From Streptomyces sp. SW4 (GTDB lineage Bacteria; Actinomycetota; Actinomycetes; Streptomycetales; Streptomycetaceae), in assembly GCA_003248315.1 (NCBI GenBank), contig QKWM01000004.1:4461001-4525000 (forward strand): a stretch of 64,000 nt of DNA. The letters are read 5' to 3'. Of this stretch, positions 19,217-28,623 are shown piece by piece. The stretch's first letter is position 1, and each line of letters starts with the position of its first letter. The notes below the pieces were generated by a model. The model saw only the letters and a list, made by a program, of their open reading frames with translations. It was not told the DNA's origin and ran no database searches. Made by a program: the position numbers and the translations under genes.

Positions 19217-20829
19217 ATGGTGAGTGTTGCTTCCCCTCCCGGCAGCCGTGAACTCCCCTATCTGCGGGTGCTGTTGCTGCCCGCCATACTGATGGCGGCG
19301 ACGACCGGGGCCGCCGTCGCCGTGGTGACGGAACCGGCCCGGATCGCCGTCGGCGTCTGCGGCGCCGTCGCCACGCTCCTGGTGACCGTCACGGCCGCCG
19401 AAGCCGTGCGCCGCGGCCGGGCCCTGCACGCCCAGAGCGCCGAACACGCCCGTCACACAGCGTGTCTGGAACAGCGGATCGCCGGCCACGACGCCGAGCT
19501 GGTCCGGCTCGGCCGCGAGATCCTGCCCAGGGCACTCGCCTACATGCGCCAGGGCAACCACCCGCGGGACGTGATGGCGCGCCTCGGGGTCCTCGACCCC
19601 TCCTACACCACGCTGGGCGAACCGCAGCTCGCCCTGCTGCGCCGGGTCCTCGACATCATCGACCACGAGGACACCGCCCTGGAGGCCTCGCAGCGGTCCT
19701 TCGTCGACATCGCCCGCCGCGTCCAGGCCATCGTCCACCAGCAGGCCAACGAACTCCGTGAGATGGAGGAGGACCACGGGCGCAACCCCGAGGTCTTCGA
19801 CGACCTGCTGCGCATCGACCACGGCAACGCGCTGATCGGCCGGCTCGCCGACTCCATCGCCGTCATCGGCGGCGGCCGGCCCGGACGGCAGTGGCCCTCC
19901 CCGGTCGCCCTCTACAGCGTGCTCCGCGGCGCCATGTCCCGGATCCTGGAGTACCGCCGCATCGACCTGTCCTCCATCGCCAAGGTCAACATCAAGGGCA
20001 CCTCCGTCGAGCCGGTCATCCACGCCGCCGCGGAGCTCCTGGACAACGCCACCCGCTACTCGCCGCCGAACACCAAGGTGCACGTCACCGCCACCGAGGT
20101 GCAGACCGGCGTCGCCATCGAGATCGAGGACGCCGGCGTCAACCTCAGCGAGGACGCCCGGCTGCGCATCGAGGGCATGCTGGAGAGCGCCAAGGCCGGC
20201 ACCGACCTCGCGGACATCAGCGGCAACCCCCGCCTGGGCCTCGCCGTCGTCGGCCGACTGTGCGCGGCGTTCAACATGCAGGTCTCGCTGCGGGCCTCCG
20301 CGTACGGCGGTGTCCGCGCGATCCTCATCGTGCCGAGCGAGATGATGACCACCGAGCCCGGCGTCGGACTCGCCCACGGCATCGGCGCGACCTCGCTGCC
20401 CTCCCCGGGCCCCGACGCGCTCCCCGGCCCGCAGCGCCGGCCGAAGAAGCGCCGCCCGACCAGCCCGAAGATCCCCGCCTCGGTCTCCCTGGAGGACGAC
20501 GTCCCGAGGTCACCGAGTGGACGGCGGGCGGCCTGCCGCAGCGCCGCAGCCGGGTCAAGATGCCGCTCAGCCAGCGGCTCGCCGAACAGGCCAAGTGGGA
20601 GCGGGAGGACGCCGAACGCGAGGCCCGCCAGGCCGCCGAACGCGCCCGGAACGCCGCCTGGCCGGCCCCCGAGCCGGAGCCGGTGAAGGAGGAGGACGAC
20701 ACCCCGCCGGGCCTGTGGGTCGAGGCCTTCTGGGAGGGCCTCAAGGGCGATCCCGACCCGAACGCATTCACCCAGCCGCCCAATGAGCCGGCCCACGCCC
20801 CGGCCGACGACGAGGGGGACACCAAGTGA
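19217..20829 (+). CDS. Conservon sensor-like histidine kinase/ATPase (CvnA)
   Basis: First protein of a Streptomyces conservon, expected 537 residues. The N-terminus carries two hydrophobic segments (LRVLLLPAILMAATTGAAVA and RIAVGVCGAVATLLVTVTAA), followed by a helical region and a HATPase_c domain: N box HAAAELLDNATRYSPPN, G1-like IEIEDAGVNLSED, G2-like GLAVVGRLCAAF. The phospho-acceptor position is degenerate (LLRIDHGNALIGRLAD). The tail is Pro- and Lys/Arg-rich, then acidic. One G is missing at about 20516 (LEDDVPEVTEWTAGG expected). It overlaps cvnB by 4 bases. Gene order and the linked P450 resemble S. coelicolor cvn9/rar. Confidence 0.88.
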
Positions 20830-21233
20830 TCCAGCAGCAGGGCAAGTTCGACTGGATGCTCAAGCAGCTCTACGACGGCGTCCCCGGCATCGAGATGATC
20901 GTGGTGCTGTCCGCCGACGGACTGCGCATCGCCCGCTACTCGGGCGACCCGGACGCCGCCGACCGCGTCGCGGCCGCCTGCGCCGGGCTGCAGAGCCTCG
21001 CCGGGGCCGTCGCCGAGGAGATCCCGACCAGCGACGGCAAGATGAAGCTGGTCATCATCGAGATCAACGGCGGCTACTTCTACCTCATGGCCGCGGGCGC
21101 CAACGCCTATCTCGCCGTGCTCTCGGACATCCGGTGCGAGCCCGGCATGATGAGCAACCGCATGCGCGACCTGGTCGCGCGGATCGGCCCGCACCTGACC
21201 AGCCCGGCCCGACGCAACGGGCAGACCGTATGA
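20826..21233 (+). CDS. Roadblock/LC7-domain protein (CvnB)
   Basis: 135 residues from GTG 20826, overlapping the cvnA stop. It is a single roadblock domain: FDWMLKQLYDGVPGIEMIVVLSADGLRIA, then RVAAACAGLQSLAGAVAEE and LVIIEINGGYFYLMAAGANAYL. In conservons this protein is a GTPase-activating or adaptor partner of CvnD. The stop overlaps the cvnC ATG (ATGA). Intact. Confidence 0.92.
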   Translation: MIQQQGKFDWMLKQLYDGVPGIEMIVVLSADGLRIARYSGDPDAADRVAAACAGLQSLAGAVAEEIPTSDGKMKLVIIEINGGYFYLMAAGANAYLAVLSDIRCEPGMMSNRMRDLVARIGPHLTSPARRNGQTV

Positions 21234-21644
21234 CTCCTCCCCGACGCCAACGGCGACAGCGCGAACCCGAGCCGCCCCCGCCGCCCCCTCGGCGGACCCG
21301 CCGCCCAAGGAGGGCGAGAAGAAGAACCCGAGCGGCTGTACGTGATCGGTGACGGCGACGGCGGGCGCGCCGAACTCGACCTGGTGACGCTGATCGTGGC
21401 GCGCTCCGACACCCCTCCGGCGTCCGCCACGCCGGAGCAGGCCGCCCTGCTGCGGCTGTGCGTCGCGCCCCTGTCGGTCGCGGAGCTGTCGGCCTATCTG
21501 AACCTGCCGTTCAGCGTGGTGACCGTGCTGCTCACGGACCTGCTCACGGCGGAACTGGTCCAGGCACGCGCCCCGATCGTCCGCCAGAAGGTCGCCGACC
21601 GATCCCTCCTCGAAGCGGTGATGCATGGACTTCAAAGGCTCTGA
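21230..21644 (+). CDS. DUF742 protein (CvnC)
   Basis: Third conservon protein, expected about 138 residues. The N-terminus is Pro/Arg-rich and basic. The DUF742 core reads LYVIGDGDG, LVTLIVARSD, PEQAALLRLCVAPLSVAELSAYLNLPFSVV and VLLTDLLTAELV, which includes a winged-helix-like segment. Two single-base losses are needed to join start and core, one within 21240-21300 (exact place unclear) and one at about 21330 (NPERLYVIG expected). It overlaps cvnD by 20 bases in the restored frame. Confidence 0.82.
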
Positions 21645-22260
21645 CACGATGCACCCCGACACCATTCCGGGCCCCCGCGCGGAGGACCGGCTCCCGCAGT
21701 CCGCCGAAGCCGCCGTGAAGATCGTCATCGTGGGCGGTTTCGGCGTCGGCAAGACCACCATGGTCGGCTCGGTCAGCGAGATCAGGCCGCTGACCACCGA
21801 AGAGACCATGACCCAGGCCGGCATCGGCGTCGACGACAACTACGGGTCGGCCTCCAAGACGGCCACCACCGTCGCCATGGACTTCGGCCGCATCAGCATC
21901 ACCGACCAACTGGTGCTCTACCTCTTCGGCACACCGGGCCAGGAGCGCTTCTGGTTCCTGTGGAACGGCCTGTTCGAGGGCGCCCTCGGCGCGGTCGTGC
22001 TGGTGGACACCCGGCGGCTGGAGGTCAGCTTCGACGTGATGGGGCGGCTGGAGGAGCGCGGCGTGCCGTTCGTCGTGGCCGTCAACACCTTCCCGGACGC
22101 GCCCCGTTACCCCATCGAGGAGCTGCGCACCGCCCTGGACCTGTCGCCCGAGATCCCGATCTTCGAGTGCGACGTGCGCCGCCGGGCCTCCAGCCGCGAC
22201 GCCCTGATGACCCTGATGCGTTTCCTGCACTCCCTCGCCATGACGGGCGCGCTGGCCTGA
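21625..22260 (+). CDS. Conservon small GTP-binding protein (CvnD)
   Basis: Ras-like GTPase, 211 residues, intact. P-loop GGFGVGKTTMVGSVSE; switch region TMTQAGIGVDDNYGS; G3 FGTPGQERFWFLW, where the usual DTPG aspartate is replaced; G4 VAVNTFPDA in place of NKxD. These departures are typical for conservon D proteins. Its likely partners are CvnA-C. The P450 gene follows after 52 bases. Confidence 0.92.
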   Translation: MDFKGSDTMHPDTIPGPRAEDRLPQSAEAAVKIVIVGGFGVGKTTMVGSVSEIRPLTTEETMTQAGIGVDDNYGSASKTATTVAMDFGRISITDQLVLYLFGTPGQERFWFLWNGLFEGALGAVVLVDTRRLEVSFDVMGRLEERGVPFVVAVNTFPDAPRYPIEELRTALDLSPEIPIFECDVRRRASSRDALMTLMRFLHSLAMTGALA

Positions 22261-22312
22261 CCCGCGCCCCCTTCCTCTGCTCGGCCCACTCCTCAGCTTC
22301 GGAGCGACCACT

Positions 22313-23947
22313 GTGACGGCTGAATCCCCTTCCCGACCGGACCGGACGACCTCGTGCCCGGCCCGCCCCCGGCTGCCCGCACACGGGCTCGGCCCCGGAG
22401 GACTGCACCGGCTGCACGAGGTGGAGGACCTGGACGAGCTGTACGAGCAGCTCCGGGAGCAGCACGGCCCCGTGGCGCCCGTCCTGCTCCACGACGACGT
22501 GCCGATCTGGGTGGTCCTGGGGCACGCCGAGAACCTCCATCTGGTCTCCACGCCCGCGAAGTTCACCCGGGACAGCCGGATCTGGACGCCGCTCAAGGAG
22601 GGCATGGTCAAGCCCGACCACCCGCTGATGCCGCACATCGCCTGGCAGCCCATCGCCTCCCACGCCGAGGGCGACGAGCACAAGCGGCTGCGCGGCGCGG
22701 TCACCGGCGCCATGTCCACGATCGACTACCGCGGTCTGCGCCGTCACATCCGCCGGCACAGCCAGATCCTCGTCAACAAGTTCTGCGAGCAGGGCCGCGC
22801 CGATCTGGTCGGGCAGTTCGCGGAGTACCTGCCGATGGGCGTCATGTGCGAGATCCTCGGCATGCCGGGCGAGTACGACGACCGGCTGGTGGAGGCCGCC
22901 CGCGACGCGCTCAAGGGCACCGAGACGGCGATCGCCAGCCACGCCCATGTGATGGAGGTCCTGGAGCGACACACCGCCCGGCGTCGTGCCCGGCCCGACG
23001 AGGACTTCACCTCCCACCTCATCGGCCACCCGGCCCGGCTCACCGACGACGAGGTCCGCGAGCACCTGCGGCTCGTCCTGTTCGCCGCCTACGAGGCGAC
23101 CGTCAACCTCATCTCGAACGTGCTGCGCGTGGTCCTCACCGACCCGCGGTTCCGGGCCCGGCTCAGCGGCGGGGAGATGACCGTGCCCGAGGCGGTCGAG
23201 CAGTCCCTGTGGGACGAGCCGCCGTTCAGCACGATCTTCGCCTACTTCGCCAAGCAGGACACGGAACTGGGCGGGCAGCGCATCCGGCAGGGCGACGGCC
23301 TTCTGCTGGGCATCGCGCCGGGCAACGTCGACCCGCGCATCCGGCCCGACCTGTCCGCCGGCATGCAGGGCAACCGCTCCCACCTCGCCTTCGGCGGCGG
23401 CCCGCACGAGTGCCCCGGCCAGGACATCGGCCGTGTCATCGCCGACGCCGGCGTGGACGCCCTGCTGATGCGGCTGCCGGACGTGCAGATCGACTGCGCG
23501 GAGGAGGACCTGCGCTGGCGTTCCTCGATCGCCTCGCGCCATCTGGTCGAGCTGCCGGTGCGGTTCGAGCCCAAGCCGCAGCAGGAGGTGACCATGGCGC
23601 CGAGCCACGCGCCGGTTCCGCCGCGGCCGGCCCTCTGGCACGTGGGGGCGCCGCTGCCGGAGCCGGTGACGGTGCCGTCGCCGACCTCGGCCGAGCCGGA
23701 GCCCGTGCCGGCCGGAGTGTCCGCTTCCGCGCCGGCCGGTGCGCCGGCTCCTACGCCGGCCGGTGCGCAGGCTTCGGCGGCGGCTCCGGCGTCGGTGTCC
23801 GCGCAGGCCGCCGTGCCGTCGACGGCGCCGTTCCCGGCGGAGGGGCGGCAGCCGGTTCCTCCGGTGTCCGCGCAGGCGGCACCCCGGCCGGACGACCGGC
23901 CCCGCGGTGCCTGGCAGCGTTTCCTGCGCTGGTGGCGTGGCTACTGA
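22313..23947 (+). CDS. Conservon-associated cytochrome P450 (CYP157-like)
   Basis: 544 residues from GTG 22313, longer than a usual bacterial P450 (about 400). I helix LRLVLFAAYEATVNL, heme-ligand loop FGGGPHECPGQDIGR. The K-helix position reads AVEQSLWDEPPFS: E-Q-S-L-W in place of ExxR, so the usually invariant arginine is absent. This is the published hallmark of CYP157 enzymes from S. coelicolor. After about residue 430 comes an Ala/Pro/Ser-rich linker of some 95 residues ending in the basic aromatic segment RGAWQRFLRWWRGY. Substrate unknown. It is the last gene of the cvn operon and overlaps the convergent pseudouridine synthase gene by 7 bases. Intact. Confidence 0.9.
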   Translation: MTAESPSRPDRTTSCPARPRLPAHGLGPGGLHRLHEVEDLDELYEQLREQHGPVAPVLLHDDVPIWVVLGHAENLHLVSTPAKFTRDSRIWTPLKEGMVKPDHPLMPHIAWQPIASHAEGDEHKRLRGAVTGAMSTIDYRGLRRHIRRHSQILVNKFCEQGRADLVGQFAEYLPMGVMCEILGMPGEYDDRLVEAARDALKGTETAIASHAHVMEVLERHTARRRARPDEDFTSHLIGHPARLTDDEVREHLRLVLFAAYEATVNLISNVLRVVLTDPRFRARLSGGEMTVPEAVEQSLWDEPPFSTIFAYFAKQDTELGGQRIRQGDGLLLGIAPGNVDPRIRPDLSAGMQGNRSHLAFGGGPHECPGQDIGRVIADAGVDALLMRLPDVQIDCAEEDLRWRSSIASRHLVELPVRFEPKPQQEVTMAPSHAPVPPRPALWHVGAPLPEPVTVPSPTSAEPEPVPAGVSASAPAGAPAPTPAGAQASAAAPASVSAQAAVPSTAPFPAEGRQPVPPVSAQAAPRPDDRPRGAWQRFLRWWRGY

Positions 23948-24939
23948 CCCGTGGCCCGGGCGTCCCGCGACACCCGGGCACCGTACGTCTCCCAGGCGTC
24001 GTACGACTCCCAGGCCGTGAGCGTCCGGCGGCTGCGGAACCGGTGCTCGCGTCCCGTGACCGGATCGGTGAACTCCAGGGACCGCGCCAGCAGTTGCAGC
24101 GGGCGGCGGAAGTCGCCGGCCGGTGCCGGGGTGGTCGCCTCGGGGTAGAGCGGGTCGCCGAGGATCGGCACGCCGAGGGCGCTCATGTGCACCCTCAGCT
24201 GGTGTGTCTGTCCGGTGGCGGGCACCAGGCGGTAGAGCCCGAGCGGGCCGGCCGGCCCTGGCGCCGGTCGAGCAGTTCGACGCGGCTCTCGGCGTTCGGT
24301 TCGCCCGGCACCTCCCGGGCGGCCGGCTCCCCGCGTTCCTTCACGATCCGGCTGCGCATGGTCCGGGGAGGGCGAGTCCGGGGTCGTAGGGGGCGACGGC
24401 CTCGTACTCCTTGCGCACGCGGCGGTCGCGGAACAGCGTCTGGTAGGCGCCGCGTTCCTCGGGCCGCACCGTGAAGAGCAGCAGGCCGGCGGTGAGCCGG
24501 TCGAGGCGGTGCGCGGCGGTGAGCGAGGGGATGCCCAGTTCCCGCCGCAGCCGCGCCAGCGCGGTCTGGCTGACATGGCCGCCGCGCGGAGTGGTGGCCA
24601 GGAAGTGCGGCTTGTCGGCGACGACGATGTGCTCGTCCCGGTGGACGACCTCCAGCGGGAAGGGCACCGGGACCTCGGCGGGCAGTTCGCGGTGGAACCA
24701 CAGGTAGGAGCCGGGACGGTAGGGGCGTCCGCGGTCACCGGGCGTCCGTCCGCGCCGACGACCAGCCCCGCGTCGAGCATGCGGGCGACGGCTCCCGGGG
24801 GCGCGCCGGACAGCCGCTCCACCAGGTGCTCGCCCACGGTCGCCCACGGGCCCTCGGCGGGCAGCCGCACCCGCACCGGGTCGACCCCGTCACGCTGGGG
24901 GAGGGGCGAGGGAGGCGGAGGGGTACGGCGACGTCTCAT
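23941..24939 (-). CDS. RluA-family RNA pseudouridine synthase
   Basis: Converts uridine to pseudouridine in rRNA or tRNA; the target is not evident. Expected 333 residues from ATG 24939 (MRRRRTPPPPSPLPQRDGVD). Conserved motifs are VVADKPHFLATTPRGGH, AAHRLDRLTAGLLLF (HRLDR with the catalytic aspartate), GQTHQLRVHMSALGVPILGDPLYP and LQLLARSLEF. Three single-base losses (24722-24725, 24364-24367, 24248-24255) cancel, so the start and stop are in the same frame although the middle is not. Confidence 0.9.
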   Translation of the reverse strand: MRRRRTPPPPSPLPQRDGVDPVRVRLPAEGPWATVGEHLVERLSGAPPGAVARMLDAGLVVGADGRPVTADAPTVPAPTCGSTANCPPRSRCPSRWRSSTGTSTSSSPTSRTSWPPLRAAAMSARPRWRGCGGNWASPRSPPRTASTGSPPACCSSRCGPRNAAPTRRCSATAACARSTRPSPPTTPDSPSPDHAQPDREGTRGAGRPGGAGRTERREPRRTARPAPGPAGPLGLYRLVPATGQTHQLRVHMSALGVPILGDPLYPEATTPAPAGDFRRPLQLLARSLEFTDPVTGREHRFRSRRTLTAWESYDAWETYGARVSRDARATGQ

Positions 24940-25290
24940 CGGGGAGCCAGGGTACGGGGATGTCCGCGGCACCGGGTGCCGCAGGGGGGTGCCGTCGGAG
25001 GGGCCGGCCCCGGAAGGGCTGCCCTCCGACCCGGGCGGCGCGCGGCCGACCCCGGAAGAGCCTGCCCCTGGGCCAGCCCCGGAAGAGCCCGCCCCCGGGC
25101 CAGCCCCGGAAGGGTCTGCCGCAACGGACGGCCCCGTAAGGGCACGCCCTGCGGAAGGGCACGCCCTGCGGAAGGGCACGCCCTGCGGAAGGGCACGCCC
25201 TGCGGAAGGGCACGCCCTGCGGAAGGGCACGCCCTGCGGAAGGGCACGCTCCGAAGCGTCCGCGCCCGCCGGGAGGACGGGGGACGGTGT
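24940..25290. repeat. Intergenic repeat region with six 17-bp hairpin units
   Basis: 351 bases with no credible gene, upstream of the pseudouridine synthase. At 25141-25242 there are six perfect copies of GGCACGCCCTGCGGAAG. Each can fold as GCCCT-gcgga-AGGGC. A second array of about 27 bp (CCCCGGAAGAGCC then TGCCCCTGGGCCAG) lies at about 25055-25120. Related CCCCGGAAGGG fragments flank it. Confidence 0.85.
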
Positions 25291-26144
25291 CTATGCGGCC
25301 GAGGAGGCCGGGGCCGGGTTCTCCTGCTCCGCCTCGATACGCGCGTTCCACTCCCGCTTCGACGCCTGCCAGCCGTCCTCGTTGTGGCCGAGCCGCCAGT
25401 AGCCCGAGATGGACAGGTCCTCGCGGGGGACCCGGTGCTCCACCCGCAGCAGCCGGCGCAGCTCCTTCACACAGCCGGCCTCGCCGTGCACGAACGCGTG
25501 CATCCGGCCCTCGGGAAGTCCAGGCCCCGCACGGCCTCCACCAGCGCCTCGCCGACCGGGCGGTTCCCGCGGTGCAGCCAGACGACCTCGGCCGCGGAGT
25601 CGATCTTCTGTTCCTCCTCGGGGCCGGCCACCTCCACGAAGGCGTGCACGCGGGCACCCTCCGGCAGGGCCTCCAGGGAACGGGCGATCGCGGGCAGGGC
25701 GCTCTCGTCACCGGCGAGCAGGTGCCAGTCGGCGGTGGGGTCGGGGGCGTAGGCGCCGCCGGGACCGAGGAAGCGCACGGTGTCGCCCGGCCGGGCGCGC
25801 AGGGCCCAGGGACCGGCCAGGCCCTCGTCGCCGTGCACCACGAAGTCCAGGGTCATCTCCCGCTGCTCGGGGTCCCATCGGCGCACGGTGTACGTCCGGG
25901 TCACCGGCCACTGCTCCCGCGGGAACTCCGCGCGGATCCGCTCCAGGTCGAAGGGCTCCGGGTAGGTGGCGCCACCGGACGGGAAGAGGAGCTTCACATA
26001 GTGGTCGGTGCAGGTGTCGGCCGAGAAGCCGGCGAGTGACTCGCCGCCGAGGACCACACGCTGCATGTGCGGGGTCAGCCGCTCGGTGCGGACGACCTGC
26101 GCGGAGTACGGCGTCCGCGGCTTGCGTGCCGGTCGGTCTGCCAT
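25291..26144 (-). CDS. Siderophore-interacting FAD-dependent reductase
   Basis: Cytosolic flavoprotein of the ViuB/SIP family that reduces ferric siderophores to release iron. Expected 284 residues. N-terminal FAD domain: YVKLLFPSGGATYPEPFD, RTYTVRRWDPEQREMTLDFVVHGDEGLAGPW, GPGGAYAPDPTADWHLLAGDESALPAIARSLEAL. C-terminal SIP domain: MHAFVHGEAG, LSISGYWRLGHNEDGWQASKREWNA. One base is missing at 25513-25515 (GLDFPEGRMHAF expected). Iron-box-like repeats lie 31 bases upstream, consistent with iron-repressed expression. Confidence 0.93.
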
Positions 26145-26174
26145 GACGGCCTCCCTGTCCCTGAGGTCCCTGAG

Positions 26175-26203
26175 TTAGGCTCACCTGAGTTAGGTTCACC
26201 TAA
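26175..26203 (-). promoter_or_regulatory. Iron-box-like repeats upstream of the SIP gene
   Basis: TTAGGTTCACCTAA (26190-26203) and TTAGGCTCACCTGA (26175-26188) stand in tandem, with further TTAG fragments beside them. The first is a perfect 6+6 palindrome. These half-sites match the TTAGG..CCTAA core of DtxR/IdeR/DmdR-type iron boxes. Confidence 0.7.
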
Positions 26204-26412
26204 GTTAGCACCTCCCCGGCGGTCGGTGCCGCCGGGACACGGCTGACACGCGATGCCGGCGGGCCCCGCCACCAAAGATGACGCGCCTGCGCCTTCGCCG
26301 CCGGAAGACGCGCACCGTGCGCGTGCGTCGCCGGAGAAGCGCACCGTACGCGTTCCCGTGGGCGGGAGCCCTGATGCACCGCGGAAACGAGGGAGCCGTG
26401 CGGAGGGCCCGC

Positions 26413-27341
26413 TCAGGCGGAGAGCGTCGTCAGCAGCCGCTCCAGGGAACCGCCCAGGCCCCAGCGCGCGGTCAGCTCCTTCAGGGCCGCGGGGTCGCGC
26501 GGTGCGCGGGGAGCGCGGTGTCGACGTCGGGCAGGGGGACGTCGTCGGCGACGCGGACGACCTTGGGGGCCACCGCCAGGTAGGGCCGGGCCTCGGTCAG
26601 GCGCTTGCGCTGGGTGGGCGTGAGCTTCGCGCGCGGGTCGTCGACCGCGGCGAGGATGCCCGCGAGGTCGCCGAACTCGGCCAGCAGCTTGGCCGCCGTC
26701 TTCTCGCCGACCCCGGCCACCCCGGGCAGGCCGTCGCTCGGGTCGCCGCGCAGCAGCGCCAGATCGGCGTAGCCGCGGCCGTCGACGCCGTACTTCTCCC
26801 GCAGGACCGCCTCGTCGGTGAGCTGGAGGGTGCCGACGCCCTTGACGGGGTAGAGCACCCGCACGCCCCGGGCGTCGTCGACGAGCTGGTAGAGGTCGCG
26901 GTCCCCGGTGACGATGTCGACCGGTCCGGCGGCGCGGGCCGTGTACGTGCCGATCACGTCGTCGGCCTCGTAGCCGGGCACGCCGACGCGGGCGATGCCG
27001 AGGGCGTCGAGGACGGCCTCGATGACCGGCACCTGCGGCGACAGGGTGTCGGGCACCTCCTCCTCGTCCGGCCCGGCCTCGTGCTCCTCGGCCACGCGGT
27101 GCGCCTTGTACGAGGGGATCAGCTCGACCCTCCACTGCGGGCGCCAGTCGGCGTCCATGCAGGCCACCAGCCGGTCCGGCCGGTGGTCCTTGACGAGGCG
27201 GTCGATGAAGTCGAGCAGCCCGCGCACGGCGTTCACGGGGGTGCCGTCGGGGGCCTTCACGGACTCCGGGACGCCGAAGTAGGCGCGGAAGTAGAGGGAG
27301 GCGGTGTCGAGAAGCATCAGTCGTCCGGTCACCCTCCGCAT
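26413..27341 (-). CDS. 5'-3' exonuclease (FEN/PIN-like)
   Basis: Stand-alone relative of the DNA polymerase I 5' nuclease domain, expected 309 residues. Metal-ligand motifs: LMLLDTASLYFRAYFGVP, GYEADDVIGTYT, DIVTGDRDLYQLVDD. A helix-hairpin-helix follows: RGDPSDGLPGVAGVGEKTAAKLL. One base is missing at about 26509 (DTALPRAPRDPAALKEL expected). The start is uncertain among ATG 27341, ATG 27344 and GTG 27332. The product ends SLERLLTTLSA. Confidence 0.9.
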
Positions 27342-27466
27342 CATGCCGCAGGGCGTGCGGCCGTACCCGCGGGCAGGTGGCCGGGGTGGTGAAGGCGGTG
27401 TGAAGCCGGTCACTGTCGAGTTTGGCGGTCGGCGATCGGGGCAGGCGCGCTGCCGGATCAAAGCTG

Positions 27467-27481
27467 GTTGAAAACTTCAAC
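27467..27481. promoter_or_regulatory. Palindrome upstream of the betaine transporter operon
   Basis: GTTGAAAACTTCAAC: perfect 6-bp arms with a 3-base centre, in a locally AT-rich stretch 53 bases before the GTG of the ATPase gene. It is a candidate operator; I cannot name the protein. Confidence 0.5.
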
Positions 27482-27534
27482 TGTTAGCCAGTCTTTGCTT
27501 TTCCGTGTCCTTGTCCCCGAGTCAAGAGGTAAGC

Positions 27535-28623
27535 GTGTCAGCGAGGCTAGAGGCCGAACATCTGTACAAGGTGTTCGGCAGACAACCGGACCAGGCAGTC
27601 GAGCGACTGCGCCAGGGCGCCGACCGGAAGGAGCTGCGCGCGGACGGCACCACGGCCGCCGTGATCGACGCCTCCTTCACCGTCGAGCCGGGCGAGATAT
27701 TCGTCGTCATGGGCCTGTCGGGGTCCGGCAAGTCCACGCTGCTGCGCATGCTCAACGGCCTGCTGGAGCCGACCGCGGGCCACGTCCGTTTCGGGGGCGA
27801 GGATCTGACCGAGCTGAGCGAGCGCCGGCTGCGGGAGGTCCGCTCGAAGAAGATCAGCATGGTCTTCCAGCACTTCGCGCTGTTCCCGCACCGCAGCGTC
27901 CGTGACAACGCTGCCTACGGCCTGGAAGTGCAGGGCGTGCCCCGCGCCGAGCGCGAACGCCGCGCCGACGAGGCGCTCGCCCTGTGCGGCCTGGCCGGCT
28001 GGGAGAAGTCCTGGCCGGACGAGCTGTCCGGCGGTATGCAGCAGCGCGTCGGCCTCGCCCGCGCGCTCGCCACCGACGCCGACCTGCTGCTGATGGACGA
28101 GTCCTTCAGCGCGCTCGACCCGCTGATCCGCCGCGACATGCAGGACCAGCTGCTGGAGCTGCAGAAGACCTTGAAGAAGACGATCGTCTTCATCACCCAC
28201 GATCTCAACGAGGCCATGCGCCTGGGCGACCGCATCGCCGTCATGCGCGACGGCCGGATCGTGCAGATCGGCACCGCGCAGGACATCCTGATGCGGCCCG
28301 CCAACGACTACGTCGCCTCCTTCACCCAGGACGTCGACCGCTCCCGGGTGCTGACCGCCGGTGCCGTCATGGACACCGACGTCAGCGGCGACGAGGCCGA
28401 CTGCGCCTGCGAGACCGCCACGCCGGACACCCCGTTCACCGAGCTGTGCGCCATCAGCGCCCGGGTCCCGCACCCCGTGGCCGTCGTCGACGGCGCCGAC
28501 GCCCTGGTCGGTGTCGTGCCCCGGCAGCGGCTGGTCGGCTTCATCGGGGACGAGCAGGCCGCCCAGGGCACCTGCGACGCCCCGCAGGACAAGGGCGGCG
28601 AGAAGGTGATGGCGCGTGCCTAG
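27535..28623 (+). CDS. Glycine betaine/proline-type ABC transporter ATP-binding protein
   Basis: ProV/OpuAA-type ATPase, 362 residues from GTG 27535 (MSARLEAEHLYKVFGRQ). Walker A MGLSGSGKSTLLRMLNGL, Q-loop MVFQHFALFPHRSV, signature LSGGMQQRVGLARAL, Walker B LLLMDESFSALDPLI, H-loop FITHDLNEAM. The C-terminal region after about residue 260 is a reduced CBS-like accessory domain (PHPVAVVDGADALVGVVPRQRLVGFIG). It overlaps the next gene by 8 bases, so the two are coupled. Intact. Confidence 0.93.
   Translation: MSARLEAEHLYKVFGRQPDQAVERLRQGADRKELRADGTTAAVIDASFTVEPGEIFVVMGLSGSGKSTLLRMLNGLLEPTAGHVRFGGEDLTELSERRLREVRSKKISMVFQHFALFPHRSVRDNAAYGLEVQGVPRAERERRADEALALCGLAGWEKSWPDELSGGMQQRVGLARALATDADLLLMDESFSALDPLIRRDMQDQLLELQKTLKKTIVFITHDLNEAMRLGDRIAVMRDGRIVQIGTAQDILMRPANDYVASFTQDVDRSRVLTAGAVMDTDVSGDEADCACETATPDTPFTELCAISARVPHPVAVVDGADALVGVVPRQRLVGFIGDEQAAQGTCDAPQDKGGEKVMARA

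Noticed and set aside
25141-25242. CRISPR or coding repeat
   Set aside because: Units abut directly without spacers, and 17 is not a multiple of three, so no repeated peptide results.
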